Assembly (NCBI GenBank): GCA_963613665.1
Contig: CAVEAL010000029.1
Coordinates: 1-22,421, forward strand
Direction of reading: 5' to 3'
Length of the DNA stretch: 22,421 nt
From: F23-B02 sp963613665
GTDB lineage: Bacteria > Bacillota > Clostridia > Oscillospirales > Oscillospiraceae
Shown here: positions 8,010 to 15,515 of the stretch, in pieces
Position numbering within the stretch: the stretch's first letter is position 1
How the letters are laid out: each line of letters opens with the position of its first letter
Notes under the pieces: model-generated
Database searches by the model: none
Told to the model about the DNA's origin: nothing
The model's input: only the letters and a program-made list of their open reading frames with translations
Program-made: the position numbers and the translations under genes

Positions 8010-9029
8010 ATGAACTACAATGAGATCCTTAAAAAGGCGGCCGGCGAGGTCGGCCCGTACTGCAAGGCCTGCCCGGTCTGCAACGGCAGAGCCTGCGGCA
8101 ACATCATGCCCGGTCCCGGCAGCAAGGTACCCGGCAACACAGCCGCGCGCAACTACGACAAGTGGCAGGAGATATTCGTCAATATGGACACGCTCTGCCC
8201 CAATGCAGACATTGACATGAGCTTCGAGCTCTTCGGCCGGAAATTCACAGCGCCAATATTCATCGCTCCGCTCGGCGCGCTCGGCATGCACTACGGCGAC
8301 AAGCACAACGACCAGAGCTATAACCGCATTCTCGTAAACGCCGCTGCCGGTTACGGCATCTGCGCCCTCACCGGCGACGGTGTCGATCCCGCAGTCATGC
8401 AGAGCGCCGCAAAGGACATGGCCGCCGTCGGCGGCATCGGCATCCCGACGATAAAGCCGTGGAACAAGGAGTTTGTGTTTGAAAAGATAGACCTGCTCAA
8501 TGAGCTGGGTATATTCGCGGCTGCCATGGACGTTGACGGCGCGGGCCTGCCCTTCCTCAAGGCGATGAATCCCAACGCGGGCTCGAAGTCCGTCGAGGAG
8601 ATGCGCGAGATCATAGATCACGCAAAGATGCCGTTTATCGTAAAGGGCATCATGACCGTCAAGGGTGCCGAGAAGGCCGTTGAGGCCGGCGCCGACGCCA
8701 TTGTCGTATCAAACCACGGCGGCCGTGTTCAGGGCTGCTGTCCCGCAACGGCGGAGGTCCTGCCCGCTATTGCAAAAGCCGTGAAGGGCAAAACGAAGAT
8801 CTTCGTTGACGGCGGCATACGCAGCGGCGTCGACGTGTTCAAGGCGATCGCTCTGGGCGCGGACGCGGTGCTCATAGGCCGTCCCGTCATTCCCTTCATC
8901 TATGCCGAGGGCGCGGAGGGCTTCAAGGTCTACATGGACACCATCACCGCTCAGCTGCGCGACACGATGACCATGTGCGGCACTCCCACGCTTGCCGATA
9001 TCGGCGAGGATAACATTTTCATCCCCTGA
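8010..9029 (+). CDS. FMN-dependent alpha-hydroxy-acid oxidase/dehydrogenase-like protein
   Basis: This 339-residue protein is of the lactate/glycolate oxidase family, TIM-barrel flavoproteins that oxidise 2-hydroxy acids. It carries the substrate and flavin motif VSNHGGR, the FMN-phosphate segment DGGIRSGVDVFKAIALGADAV (given in parts: DGGIRSG then GADAVLIGRP) and a KGIMTVKGAEKA strand. It has an N-terminal cysteine set C18-x2-C21-x2-C24-x4-C29, absent from classical lactate oxidases but common in clostridial relatives, which might bind iron-sulfur or zinc. The real substrate is unknown. A GAGGAGG 7 bases before the ATG at 8010 fixes the start; the in-frame ATG at 7995 lies upstream of that site. 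Confidence 0.88.
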   Translation: MNYNEILKKAAGEVGPYCKACPVCNGRACGNIMPGPGSKVPGNTAARNYDKWQEIFVNMDTLCPNADIDMSFELFGRKFTAPIFIAPLGALGMHYGDKHNDQSYNRILVNAAAGYGICALTGDGVDPAVMQSAAKDMAAVGGIGIPTIKPWNKEFVFEKIDLLNELGIFAAAMDVDGAGLPFLKAMNPNAGSKSVEEMREIIDHAKMPFIVKGIMTVKGAEKAVEAGADAIVVSNHGGRVQGCCPATAEVLPAIAKAVKGKTKIFVDGGIRSGVDVFKAIALGADAVLIGRPVIPFIYAEGAEGFKVYMDTITAQLRDTMTMCGTPTLADIGEDNIFIP

Positions 9030-9039
9030 GAGGTACGGT

Positions 9040-9261
9040 ATGAACATTTCAAAATGCTTGTTGAAATGCTACCTGACGATAGCGCGGCTCGGTGAGCTTG
9101 CCGCCGAGAGGGGCTATAAGGGCGCATCCCGCCTTGCCGAAAAGGGCGGCTGCGGACATGTAAGCAAAACGCTCGACGCTCTGGCAAAGTCCGAGCTTGC
9201 CCACGCGGGCATGGTCGAAAAGGCGCTGTCGGCCATCGACAGCGGCGAAATTCATGAGTAA
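9040..9261 (+). CDS. Hypothetical 73-residue protein
   Basis: I do not recognise a family. The protein starts MNISKCLLKCYL, is mainly helical by composition (alanine, leucine, lysine, glutamate) and has cysteines at 6, 10 and 39. No signal peptide or clear membrane segment is evident. GAGAGG 7 bases before the ATG, 10 bp after the preceding stop, supports translation as the last gene of the PflX-oxidase unit, directly before a terminator. A role linked to the two redox proteins is only a guess from position. Confidence 0.65.
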   Translation: MNISKCLLKCYLTIARLGELAAERGYKGASRLAEKGGCGHVSKTLDALAKSELAHAGMVEKALSAIDSGEIHE

Positions 9262-9267
9262 TCAACG

Positions 9268-9296
9268 AAAAAGTCCTCCTGCCGGAGGACTTTTTT
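9268..9296 (+). terminator. Intrinsic terminator
   Basis: A strong stem, GTCCTCC (9273-9279) with GGAGGAC (9284-9290), loop TGCC, flanked by A5 and T6. It closes the three-gene unit that starts at 7082 and may act in both directions. Confidence 0.9.
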
Positions 9297-9307
9297 GTTA
9301 TATCTGC

Positions 9308-9336
9308 TTGCAAATGCGCCGGAGGCAATATATAAT
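9308..9336 (+). promoter_or_regulatory. Sigma-A promoter of the lipoprotein/DUF3137 unit
   Basis: TTGCAA (9308-9313) and a perfect TATAAT (9331-9336) are separated by 17 bp, about 35 bp before the lipoprotein ATG. No other gene intervenes after the preceding terminator. Confidence 0.85.
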
Positions 9337-9369
9337 TATCATACATATATTTTACAGGGAGGCGATACC

Positions 9370-10092
9370 ATGAATAAATGCAGGAATATTGCCGCGCTCG
9401 TGCTGGCGCTGCTTATGTGCCTGAGCCTTGCCGCGTGCGGAGACGGAGACAGCGGCGGCGGCAATGACGACGATATATCCGGCGGCACGCCCGATACCTT
9501 TGAGGGCATGGTCAAGGACTCGGCATATATGGCCGACCGCGGCATGTACCTCGGCGACTGGGTGGATGCCGCGAGACACGAGCTCGAGATCGAGCTGAGC
9601 GACGACGGGCAGGAGCTGCGCTTTACTCTCTACGAAGGCGATGATATCATCACGGCCAGCGGCTTTATCCAGACCGCTCCCGAGTACAGCGCCGACTACT
9701 TCTGCAACGAGTACGACGGCATGGCATATCACTGCTGGTTTGCCGACGACGGCACGCTCAACGTATACGAGCTGGGCGAATTTACAAAGGAAGCCGATGA
9801 CGATGATGATATCGACGACGATGTAAAGGAGCTTGCCGGTATGTGGTATCTCGACGGCGACGAGAACGCCGCGAGCTGCCTTCAGATCGGCATGGACGGC
9901 AAGTGGGTGCTTTATGAGGACAGCGACGGCAGCACCTCGCTTATCGACAGCGGCAGCATACAGTTTGTCGGCGACGATGCATACTCCGCCGTTTCCGAGC
10001 AGTTTGACGATGTCGCCTACGATATAGCCGTCGCCGACGACAACATTATCTACTGGGGCGGCGAGTACGACTGCTACATGAGGCCCGACTGA
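9370..10092 (+). CDS. Acidic lipoprotein with two similar domains
   Basis: The 240-residue protein has a classical lipoprotein signal: positive MNKCR, hydrophobic core, and lipobox SLAAC with Cys23. A Gly/Asp/Ser-rich tether follows. Two roughly 80-residue segments look alike: one begins near GMYLGDW, the other near GMWYLDG. Both contain an acidic 'DDG' turn followed by short strands and end in a cysteine-containing tail, suggesting an internal duplication of a small beta-rich (lipocalin-like) fold. A very acidic linker (EADDDDDIDDD) joins them. The function is unknown. The start follows GGGAGG. The stop codon is 1 base from the next ATG, so the two proteins are translationally linked. Confidence 0.85.
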   Translation: MNKCRNIAALVLALLMCLSLAACGDGDSGGGNDDDISGGTPDTFEGMVKDSAYMADRGMYLGDWVDAARHELEIELSDDGQELRFTLYEGDDIITASGFIQTAPEYSADYFCNEYDGMAYHCWFADDGTLNVYELGEFTKEADDDDDIDDDVKELAGMWYLDGDENAASCLQIGMDGKWVLYEDSDGSTSLIDSGSIQFVGDDAYSAVSEQFDDVAYDIAVADDNIIYWGGEYDCYMRPD

Positions 10093-10093
10093 T

Positions 10094-10990
10094 ATGGCGG
10101 ATTTCAAAAAAATGAGCGACGCCGAGCTTTCAAAAAAGCTTGGCAGCTATCAGACGCTTGAGCGCATAGGGCAGATAATCGGCCTTATCCTAATCGCGGC
10201 AGGCACGGCGATGGCTTTTATAAAGCACGATCTGTGGCTTTTCGCAGGGCTGTTTTTCGCGGGCGTTATCGTTATGGTGATAGTCTTTGTCGTGATAAAC
10301 ACGAAGAAAAACGTGCTTTTGAACCTCCAGCTCGGCGACTTTTTCCACGCAGAGCTCAAGAGCACCTTCGGGCCGGGTACGGCAGAGCCGACCATGCCGG
10401 TAGACAAGGCATACCTGAAGAGCGCGCAGCTTATAGATCAGTGCTGGGAGGACAGCGACATCTCGAACTTCTTTGAGGGCGAGCATAACGGTCTGCGCTT
10501 TTCCGTTGCAAACGTCAGGCTCGACCATCTCGTCGAGGAGCGCTCGGGACCTGATAACGATAACTGGATGGAAAAAACCGTCCATGTTTTCGGAGGCGTT
10601 GTCATCCGCTGCGCGGACGTCTGCGACGCAAACCGCGATATACGCATACTCGACCGCTATCAGATGTCTCCACCGAAGGGCGACGTTTCCAATCCTGCGG
10701 TGTTCGCGGAGCGCTTCAGGACATTCACCTCCGACGGGCGTGAGGCGGCAGCCCTCGTGACGCCGGAGCTGCGCGGGCTGTGCGCCGGACTTGAAAAGAC
10801 GGTAAGCGGCACGCTCTGCGGCCTTGCTCTGAAGGATGGCGAGGCGGCGGTAGCGCTGCACACCAAATACCAGTTTTCAAACGTTCCGCCGAACACGGAT
10901 CTTCGTAACATCGACGGTATCCGCAGGGCGTATGTCGAGTCCATCGAAACTCTGAAAACGCTGCTGGATACACTTAAAAATAATCTGTAA
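10094..10990 (+). CDS. DUF3137-like membrane protein
   Basis: The 298-residue protein starts with a short polar helix, then two membrane segments at about residues 25-43 and 47-69, leaving a large C-terminal domain in the cytoplasm. The C-terminal part matches the DUF3137 pattern as I know it: a strand resembling VFGGVVIRC, then an F-x-x-RF-x-TFTSDGREA block, then TPELRGL. The role of the family is not known. It begins 1 base after the lipoprotein stop (TGATATG), so synthesis is probably coupled and the two may work as an envelope pair. A terminator follows at once. Confidence 0.75.
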   Translation: MADFKKMSDAELSKKLGSYQTLERIGQIIGLILIAAGTAMAFIKHDLWLFAGLFFAGVIVMVIVFVVINTKKNVLLNLQLGDFFHAELKSTFGPGTAEPTMPVDKAYLKSAQLIDQCWEDSDISNFFEGEHNGLRFSVANVRLDHLVEERSGPDNDNWMEKTVHVFGGVVIRCADVCDANRDIRILDRYQMSPPKGDVSNPAVFAERFRTFTSDGREAAALVTPELRGLCAGLEKTVSGTLCGLALKDGEAAVALHTKYQFSNVPPNTDLRNIDGIRRAYVESIETLKTLLDTLKNNL

Positions 10991-10993
10991 AGT

Positions 10994-11027
10994 AAAAAAC
11001 CGTGGGGAATTTTCCTCACGGTTTTTT
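10994..11027. terminator. Shared bidirectional terminator
   Basis: A 14-bp stem (AAAAACCGTGGGGA with TCCTCACGGTTTTT, one G-T pair) with A and T tracts on both sides ends the DUF3137 gene on the plus strand and the small membrane protein gene on the minus strand. The stop codon of the minus-strand gene (11016-11018) lies inside the stem. Confidence 0.9.
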
Positions 11028-11207
11028 ATACTTTGAAATTCTTATCGTTCGCCAAATGATATCGGCGCTTATCAGTACGCACAGGGCGAATATCGGCAAA
11101 AGCGACATGGGTCTCTGCGATATTACGCTCCAGCACATATACGAAAACAGCGCAAGGCTGAGCATCTCGACCGCTGCCTGATATGAGCTGAGTTTTAGTC
11201 TTTTCAT
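11016..11207 (-). CDS. Small membrane protein (63 residues)
   Basis: The protein has two predicted membrane segments, about residues 11-30 and 34-54, joined by a tight SQRPMS turn, and a basic C-terminus (RISKYKKP). No family is recognised. It starts 1 base after the alpha-galactosidase stop codon (TGATATG), with AAGGA about 9 bases upstream inside that gene, so it is almost certainly co-translated with it. The last codons are built into the shared terminator stem. Confidence 0.7.
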   Translation of the reverse strand: MKRLKLSSYQAAVEMLSLALFSYMCWSVISQRPMSLLPIFALCVLISADIIWRTIRISKYKKP

Positions 11208-11208
11208 A

Positions 11209-13545
11209 TCATTTTTCCTTTTTTATCGTGTACAGGGCGCTGCCGAAGTCGCCTAACATGTGCAGCTTTCCGTTATAGCCCGTTCCGAGGAACTGGTTAT
11301 TGAGCCCCACGCCTGACATGAGCGCCGCACCCGAGGCGGTAAAGTCCTCCGCGCCGTCGGGCATGGTAAAGAGCTTGTTTGCCGTGCGCAGCACGAAGCC
11401 GTCGGGGTGAAGCTCGACGGGCGCGACGTGCTTTACCAGACCACCGAGGCGCTTTATGAACAGGCTCTGCTTTTTGCAGACAAGACGGTATCTCGCGTCC
11501 GGCTCAAGCCCGTGCACCGAGAGAGCGTCATAGCCCTCCGAGGCCGTGCACAGCTTCTGAAAATGGCCGACTATGTGCTCTTTCCCGTCCTTGGACGAGC
11601 ACTGCCAGTGCAGCTTATTGTCCTTACGCTCATCAAAGCGATAAAACCTTCCGTACTGGAGGGTTTTGCGGTGCGCCTTGTAATAGGCTATCTGCCCGCG
11701 CAGCTCCCGCAGCTCGGCTCTCGTCATGTATTTGAGCTCAAGCTCGTAGCCGAGAACGCCGAAAGCCGCGACGTTAAAGCGCGTCGAGAGCGGCGTGTCG
11801 CGCAGGGTCTGCTGATGCGGAGCGGCGGAAACGTGCGCACCCATCGTTGACAGCGGATAGAGGTACGACAGGCCGCTCTGGATGTCCAGCCGTTCAATGG
11901 GGTCCGTGTCGTCCGACGACCAGATCTGCGGCGAATAGCACAGCATACCGAGGTCAAAACGGTTGCCGCCGGAGGAGCAGCTTTCAAACAGAATGTGCGG
12001 CCTCGGGGCGAAAATGCGCCCGAGCACCTCGTACAAGCCCATGATATACCGGTGCGAAAACTCGCCCTGATTTGCAAGGCGGGGCGAATACGCATCGGAC
12101 ATGTGCCGGTTCATGTCCCACTTGACGTAGCTTATTTCCGCACCGTCGAGCGTTGCGCCGACGTTTTCGACAATGTAGTCGCGCACCTCCTGACGCGTAA
12201 GGTCGAGCAGCAGCTGATTCCTGCCGAAGCAGGGCTCGCCGGAGGGCGGCTTTATCGCCCAGTCGGGGTGTTCGCGGTAGAGCACGGAATCAACGTTCAC
12301 GCTCTCCGGCTCAAACCACAGGCCGAATTTCAAGCCCATCTTTTCTATGCTCCCGGCAAACTCGCCGAGGCCGCCGGGCAGCTTTCTGAGGTTCACGTCA
12401 TAGTCGCCGAGCCCTGCCCTGTCGCTGTCGCGCGCACCGAACCAGCCGTCGTCGAGAACAAAAAGCTCAACTCCGAGCTTCTTTGCTCTGCGTGCAAGCT
12501 TCAGGAGCTTTTCGCGGTCAAACTTGAAAAAGCAGGCCTCCCAGTCGTTTATGAGCACCGGCCTTGCGGCGTTCTTCCACGCTCCGCGCACGATGTTATT
12601 GTTGACAAAGTCGTGGAAATTTGCACTCAGGCCGTTGAAGCCGCGATCGGAGAAGCTCATTACCGCCTCGGGCGCTTCAAAGCTCTCGCCGGGGCGCAGG
12701 ATCCACTCAAAGCAGTGCGGATTTATGCCGAGCTGCACGCGCACGAGGTCGTGATTCGATCTTTCGACAAGGCCGAAGTGATTGCCGCTGTAGACAAGAT
12801 TGAAGCCCCATACCCGGCCGGAGTCCTCACATGCTCGCTTTTCCGAGAGCAGGAAGCCCGGATTATGCCTGTTTGACGAAGCGCCGGTGGTCGAGGAGTT
12901 TACATACATGCCGTACTCCACAGGGCGGATGTGCCGGTGCGTTTCCTTTATCCAGCCGCCGTCGAAGCTGTGCATGAGAAAGCCGCAGTCTGGCAGATCG
13001 ATGCTCATGCTCATGATGCGCCGCAGGGAAAGCTCGCCCTCGCAGCCGTTTTTTATGACGCAGCGGCGCGTTATCACGTTCGAGGCGGGAAACACCGTAT
13101 AGTAAAGTGTGAGGAACACCGCTCTGTCGCGCTCGCGCATGTGTATTATGAGCGTCTGCGCCGTGTTCTCGTCGTCATATGCCGCCGGCAGGCTCTGCAT
13201 CGGGACGCAGCCGGAGACTATCTCGTGACCTTCGTACAGGAAATCCGAGGAAAAGCTGCCGTCCGGCATTTTTGCCTCAAGCGGCGTCTGGCGGTAGTCT
13301 CCCCTGCCGACGCCCGACCACTCAAGACAAAGACTGTCAAGGCAGTAGTTATCGTCGGCTGTATCGTACATGACGCTGCTGCCGAGCTGGATATCGTGCT
13401 TTATCGCCAGGGCCTCCGCGTCGGAGGCGTATACCCTCCGGCCGTAATGGATATGCTCAAGATGCTTAAACTTCGTAATGCGGAATATGTAGCTCGTACT
13501 GTCGGTGCAGAGCGTGAAAACGCCCCCGTCGTATGTAATGCTCAC
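11209..13545 (-). CDS. Alpha-galactosidase, glycoside hydrolase family 36
   Basis: The enzyme releases terminal alpha-1,6-galactose from raffinose-family sugars or galactomannan. The protein has 778 residues: an N-terminal beta-sandwich, a central (beta/alpha)8 barrel and a C-terminal beta domain, slightly longer than the usual 720-740. The nucleophile is the aspartate of YVKWDMNR (about residue 477); the acid/base aspartate is in SSDDTDPIERL (about 543-553). LFVLDDGWFG, GLWFEPESV and FESCSSGGNRFD are further GH36 signatures. There is no signal peptide, so it is cytoplasmic and needs a sugar importer that is not in view. I choose the GTG at 13543-13545 because GAGGGG precedes it by about 8 bases; a TTG five codons earlier overlaps that site. 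Confidence 0.92.
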   Translation of the reverse strand: MSITYDGGVFTLCTDSTSYIFRITKFKHLEHIHYGRRVYASDAEALAIKHDIQLGSSVMYDTADDNYCLDSLCLEWSGVGRGDYRQTPLEAKMPDGSFSSDFLYEGHEIVSGCVPMQSLPAAYDDENTAQTLIIHMRERDRAVFLTLYYTVFPASNVITRRCVIKNGCEGELSLRRIMSMSIDLPDCGFLMHSFDGGWIKETHRHIRPVEYGMYVNSSTTGASSNRHNPGFLLSEKRACEDSGRVWGFNLVYSGNHFGLVERSNHDLVRVQLGINPHCFEWILRPGESFEAPEAVMSFSDRGFNGLSANFHDFVNNNIVRGAWKNAARPVLINDWEACFFKFDREKLLKLARRAKKLGVELFVLDDGWFGARDSDRAGLGDYDVNLRKLPGGLGEFAGSIEKMGLKFGLWFEPESVNVDSVLYREHPDWAIKPPSGEPCFGRNQLLLDLTRQEVRDYIVENVGATLDGAEISYVKWDMNRHMSDAYSPRLANQGEFSHRYIMGLYEVLGRIFAPRPHILFESCSSGGNRFDLGMLCYSPQIWSSDDTDPIERLDIQSGLSYLYPLSTMGAHVSAAPHQQTLRDTPLSTRFNVAAFGVLGYELELKYMTRAELRELRGQIAYYKAHRKTLQYGRFYRFDERKDNKLHWQCSSKDGKEHIVGHFQKLCTASEGYDALSVHGLEPDARYRLVCKKQSLFIKRLGGLVKHVAPVELHPDGFVLRTANKLFTMPDGAEDFTASGAALMSGVGLNNQFLGTGYNGKLHMLGDFGSALYTIKKEK

Positions 13546-13571
13546 CGTATCACCCCTCAATCAATAACAAA

Positions 13572-13600
13572 ACTATACCATAGATGCCCTGTCCTTACAA
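13572..13600 (-). promoter_or_regulatory. Promoter of the alpha-galactosidase gene
   Basis: On the minus strand TTGTAA (13595-13600) and TATAGT (13572-13577) are separated by 17 bp, about 30 bp before the GTG start. The -35 box is also the last sense codon and stop codon (TTG TAA) of the small gene upstream. Confidence 0.65.
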
Positions 13601-13729
13601 GTCATTCTCCCTGCCGTCCGGCGCTTTGCGCAGACGCGCGATGAGTCCGCGCACGAGCGTTATGAGTCCCGACGCGGCAAGCACGAGCCCTATCGGCAGT
13701 ATCGCCGCGAGAATTATCATTTTCATCAT
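13595..13729 (-). CDS. Single-pass membrane microprotein (44 residues)
   Basis: This short frame starts with tandem ATG codons after GAGGTGAT, a good ribosome binding site. It encodes MMKMIILAAILPIG, then a hydrophobic stretch to about residue 28, then a basic and polar tail (RLRKAPDGR...). That is the shape of a single-pass membrane microprotein with a cytoplasmic tail. No family is recognised. It lies 50 bp upstream of the alpha-galactosidase start on the same strand and so may be part of a longer transcript. The codons show the high-GC third positions of neighbouring chromosomal genes. Confidence 0.6.
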   Translation of the reverse strand: MMKMIILAAILPIGLVLAASGLITLVRGLIARLRKAPDGRENDL

Positions 13730-13783
13730 ATCACCTCTGCTTGTTATGCTGTGCCGGAAACGCGCAAAAAATCCTAATAATTA

Positions 13784-13812
13784 TTGCCATTGCAGTGCAT
13801 TGATGATAGAAT
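13784..13812 (+). promoter_or_regulatory. Sigma-A promoter of the ABC-F gene
   Basis: TTGCCA (13784-13789) and TAGAAT (13807-13812) with a 17-bp spacer, about 32 bp before the ATG. It is divergent from the microprotein gene. Confidence 0.75.
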
Positions 13813-13844
13813 AGACGGGATTTTTAAATACAGAGGTACTTATA

Positions 13845-15449
13845 ATGCTTTCAGTCAATGATCTTTCGATAAATTTCGGCGGAAACGTGCTGTTTTCGCG
13901 CGTTGATCTGCAATTTACGCCCGGCAATTGCTACGGCATCATAGGCGCAAACGGTGCAGGCAAATCGACGTTCATAAAAATACTCTCGGGTGAGCTCGAG
14001 CCCTCGACCGGCAGCGTGACCATCGCCGCGAAAAAGCGCATGTCAGTGCTCAAGCAGAACCAGAACATGTACGACGACTACTCGGTCATGGACACCGTCA
14101 TCATGGGCAACCAGCGGCTTTATGACTGCGGCAAGGAAAAGGACGCGATATATGACAAGCCCGATTTCGACGACGCCGATGGCATACGCGCAGCAGAGCT
14201 CGAGGAGGAGTTTGCCGAGCTCGGCGGCTGGGAGGCCGAGTCCGACGCAAGCCGCATACTTCAGGGGCTGGGCGTTTCGCCGAGCTTCCACGATACGATG
14301 ATGCGCGATATGGATCCGCGCCTGAAGGTCAAGGTGCTGCTTGCGCAGGCGCTGTTCGGTTCGCCGGATATCATTCTTCTCGACGAGCCGACGAACAACC
14401 TCGACCTTGCAAGCGTCGTGTGGCTCGAGGACTTTCTCATGGACTACGAGGGCACGGTGCTCGTAGTTTCGCATGACCGCTATTTTCTCAACAACGTATG
14501 CACGCACATCGTCGATATCGACTACGGCAAGATAAAGATGTACGTCGGCAACTACGACTTCTGGTACGAGTCCAGCCAGCTCATGCAGAAGCTCATAAAG
14601 GACCAGAACAAGAAGGCAGAGCAGAAGATAGCCGAATTGCAGGGCTTTATCGCAAGGTTCTCGGCAAACAAGTCGAAGTCCCGCCAGGCCACGAGCCGCA
14701 GGAAGCTGCTCGACAAGCTCACCGTCGAGGAAATGCCCGCCTCCGGCAGACGCTACCCCTGGGTCGGCTTCAAGGCAGACCGCGAGCCGGGAAAGGACAG
14801 ACTGTTCGTCACCGAGGTCAGCAAGACCGTTGACGGCGTGAAGCTTCTGAACAACATAAGCTTCATCGTCGGCAAGGAGGATAAGATTGCCGTCATCGGC
14901 AAGAACGAGCTTGCCGTTACGATGCTGTTCAAGATCCTCATGGGCGAAGAGGAGCCCGACTCCGGTACGGTCAAGTGGGGTGCATCGACCACTCAGGCTT
15001 ACTTCCCCAAGGATCACAACTCCTACTTCGAAAACTGCGACTACGACCTCATGGACTGGATGCGTCAGTTTTCCGAGGATAAGCGAGAGAGCTACCTGCG
15101 CACCTTCCTCGGCCGCATGCTCTTCTCCGGCGACGACGTATATAAGCCCGTCAAGGTGCTCTCCGGCGGCGAGAAGGTCAGGTGCATGATAAGCAAGATG
15201 ATGCTCACGGGAGCCAACTTCCTCGTCCTCGATCAGCCGACCAACCACCTCGATCTTGAGAGCATCGCGGCTTTGAACAACGGCCTTGAGGCGTTTAAGT
15301 ACAACATCATTTTCTCCAGCCACGACCATCAGCTCACGCAGACCGTCGCAAACCGCATAATCGAGATCACCGACGACGGCATCATCGACCGCATGTGCTC
15401 CTTCGACGAGTACATGAACCTCACCGGCGGCACGATACCCGAAAGATAA
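13845..15449 (+). CDS. ABC-F family ATPase (YkpA/YbiT-like)
   Basis: The 534-residue cytoplasmic protein has two ABC domains and no membrane segment, the layout of ABC-F translation factors that act on the ribosome E site. Domain 1 has an intact Walker A (GANGAGKS, 34-41) and Walker B (IILLDEPTNN, 176-185), but its signature is MDPRL (156-160) instead of LSGGE. Domain 2 has a normal LSGGE (439-443), but Walker A reads GKNELAVT (352-359), without GK[ST], and Walker B is LDQPTNHLD with Gln464 in place of glutamate. The linker (about 240-300) is rich in Lys and Arg, as in the ribosome-contacting P-site tRNA interaction motif. AGAGGT precedes the ATG. Sequence type favours a housekeeping YkpA-like member over an antibiotic-resistance one. 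Confidence 0.88.
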   Translation: MLSVNDLSINFGGNVLFSRVDLQFTPGNCYGIIGANGAGKSTFIKILSGELEPSTGSVTIAAKKRMSVLKQNQNMYDDYSVMDTVIMGNQRLYDCGKEKDAIYDKPDFDDADGIRAAELEEEFAELGGWEAESDASRILQGLGVSPSFHDTMMRDMDPRLKVKVLLAQALFGSPDIILLDEPTNNLDLASVVWLEDFLMDYEGTVLVVSHDRYFLNNVCTHIVDIDYGKIKMYVGNYDFWYESSQLMQKLIKDQNKKAEQKIAELQGFIARFSANKSKSRQATSRRKLLDKLTVEEMPASGRRYPWVGFKADREPGKDRLFVTEVSKTVDGVKLLNNISFIVGKEDKIAVIGKNELAVTMLFKILMGEEEPDSGTVKWGASTTQAYFPKDHNSYFENCDYDLMDWMRQFSEDKRESYLRTFLGRMLFSGDDVYKPVKVLSGGEKVRCMISKMMLTGANFLVLDQPTNHLDLESIAALNNGLEAFKYNIIFSSHDHQLTQTVANRIIEITDDGIIDRMCSFDEYMNLTGGTIPER

Positions 15450-15452
15450 ACG

Positions 15453-15500
15453 AAAAAAATGAGATCGCCCGGCCGTCAAATGACGGTCGGGCGATAGTTT
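15453..15500. terminator. Shared terminator of the ABC-F gene and pckA
   Basis: A 15-bp stem with one G-T pair (arms from 15464 and to 15495, loop AAAT) lies between the converging genes. The minus direction, for pckA, has a run of seven U (A7 at 15453-15459). The plus direction has only a short TTTT at 15498-15501, so it is stronger for pckA. Confidence 0.88.
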
Positions 15501-15515
15501 TACGTTCTGTTGTTC

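Noticed and set aside
14043..15479. Minus-strand open frame of 478 codons opposite the ABC-F gene
   Set aside because: Shadow frame that begins inside the terminator stem; no family similarity.
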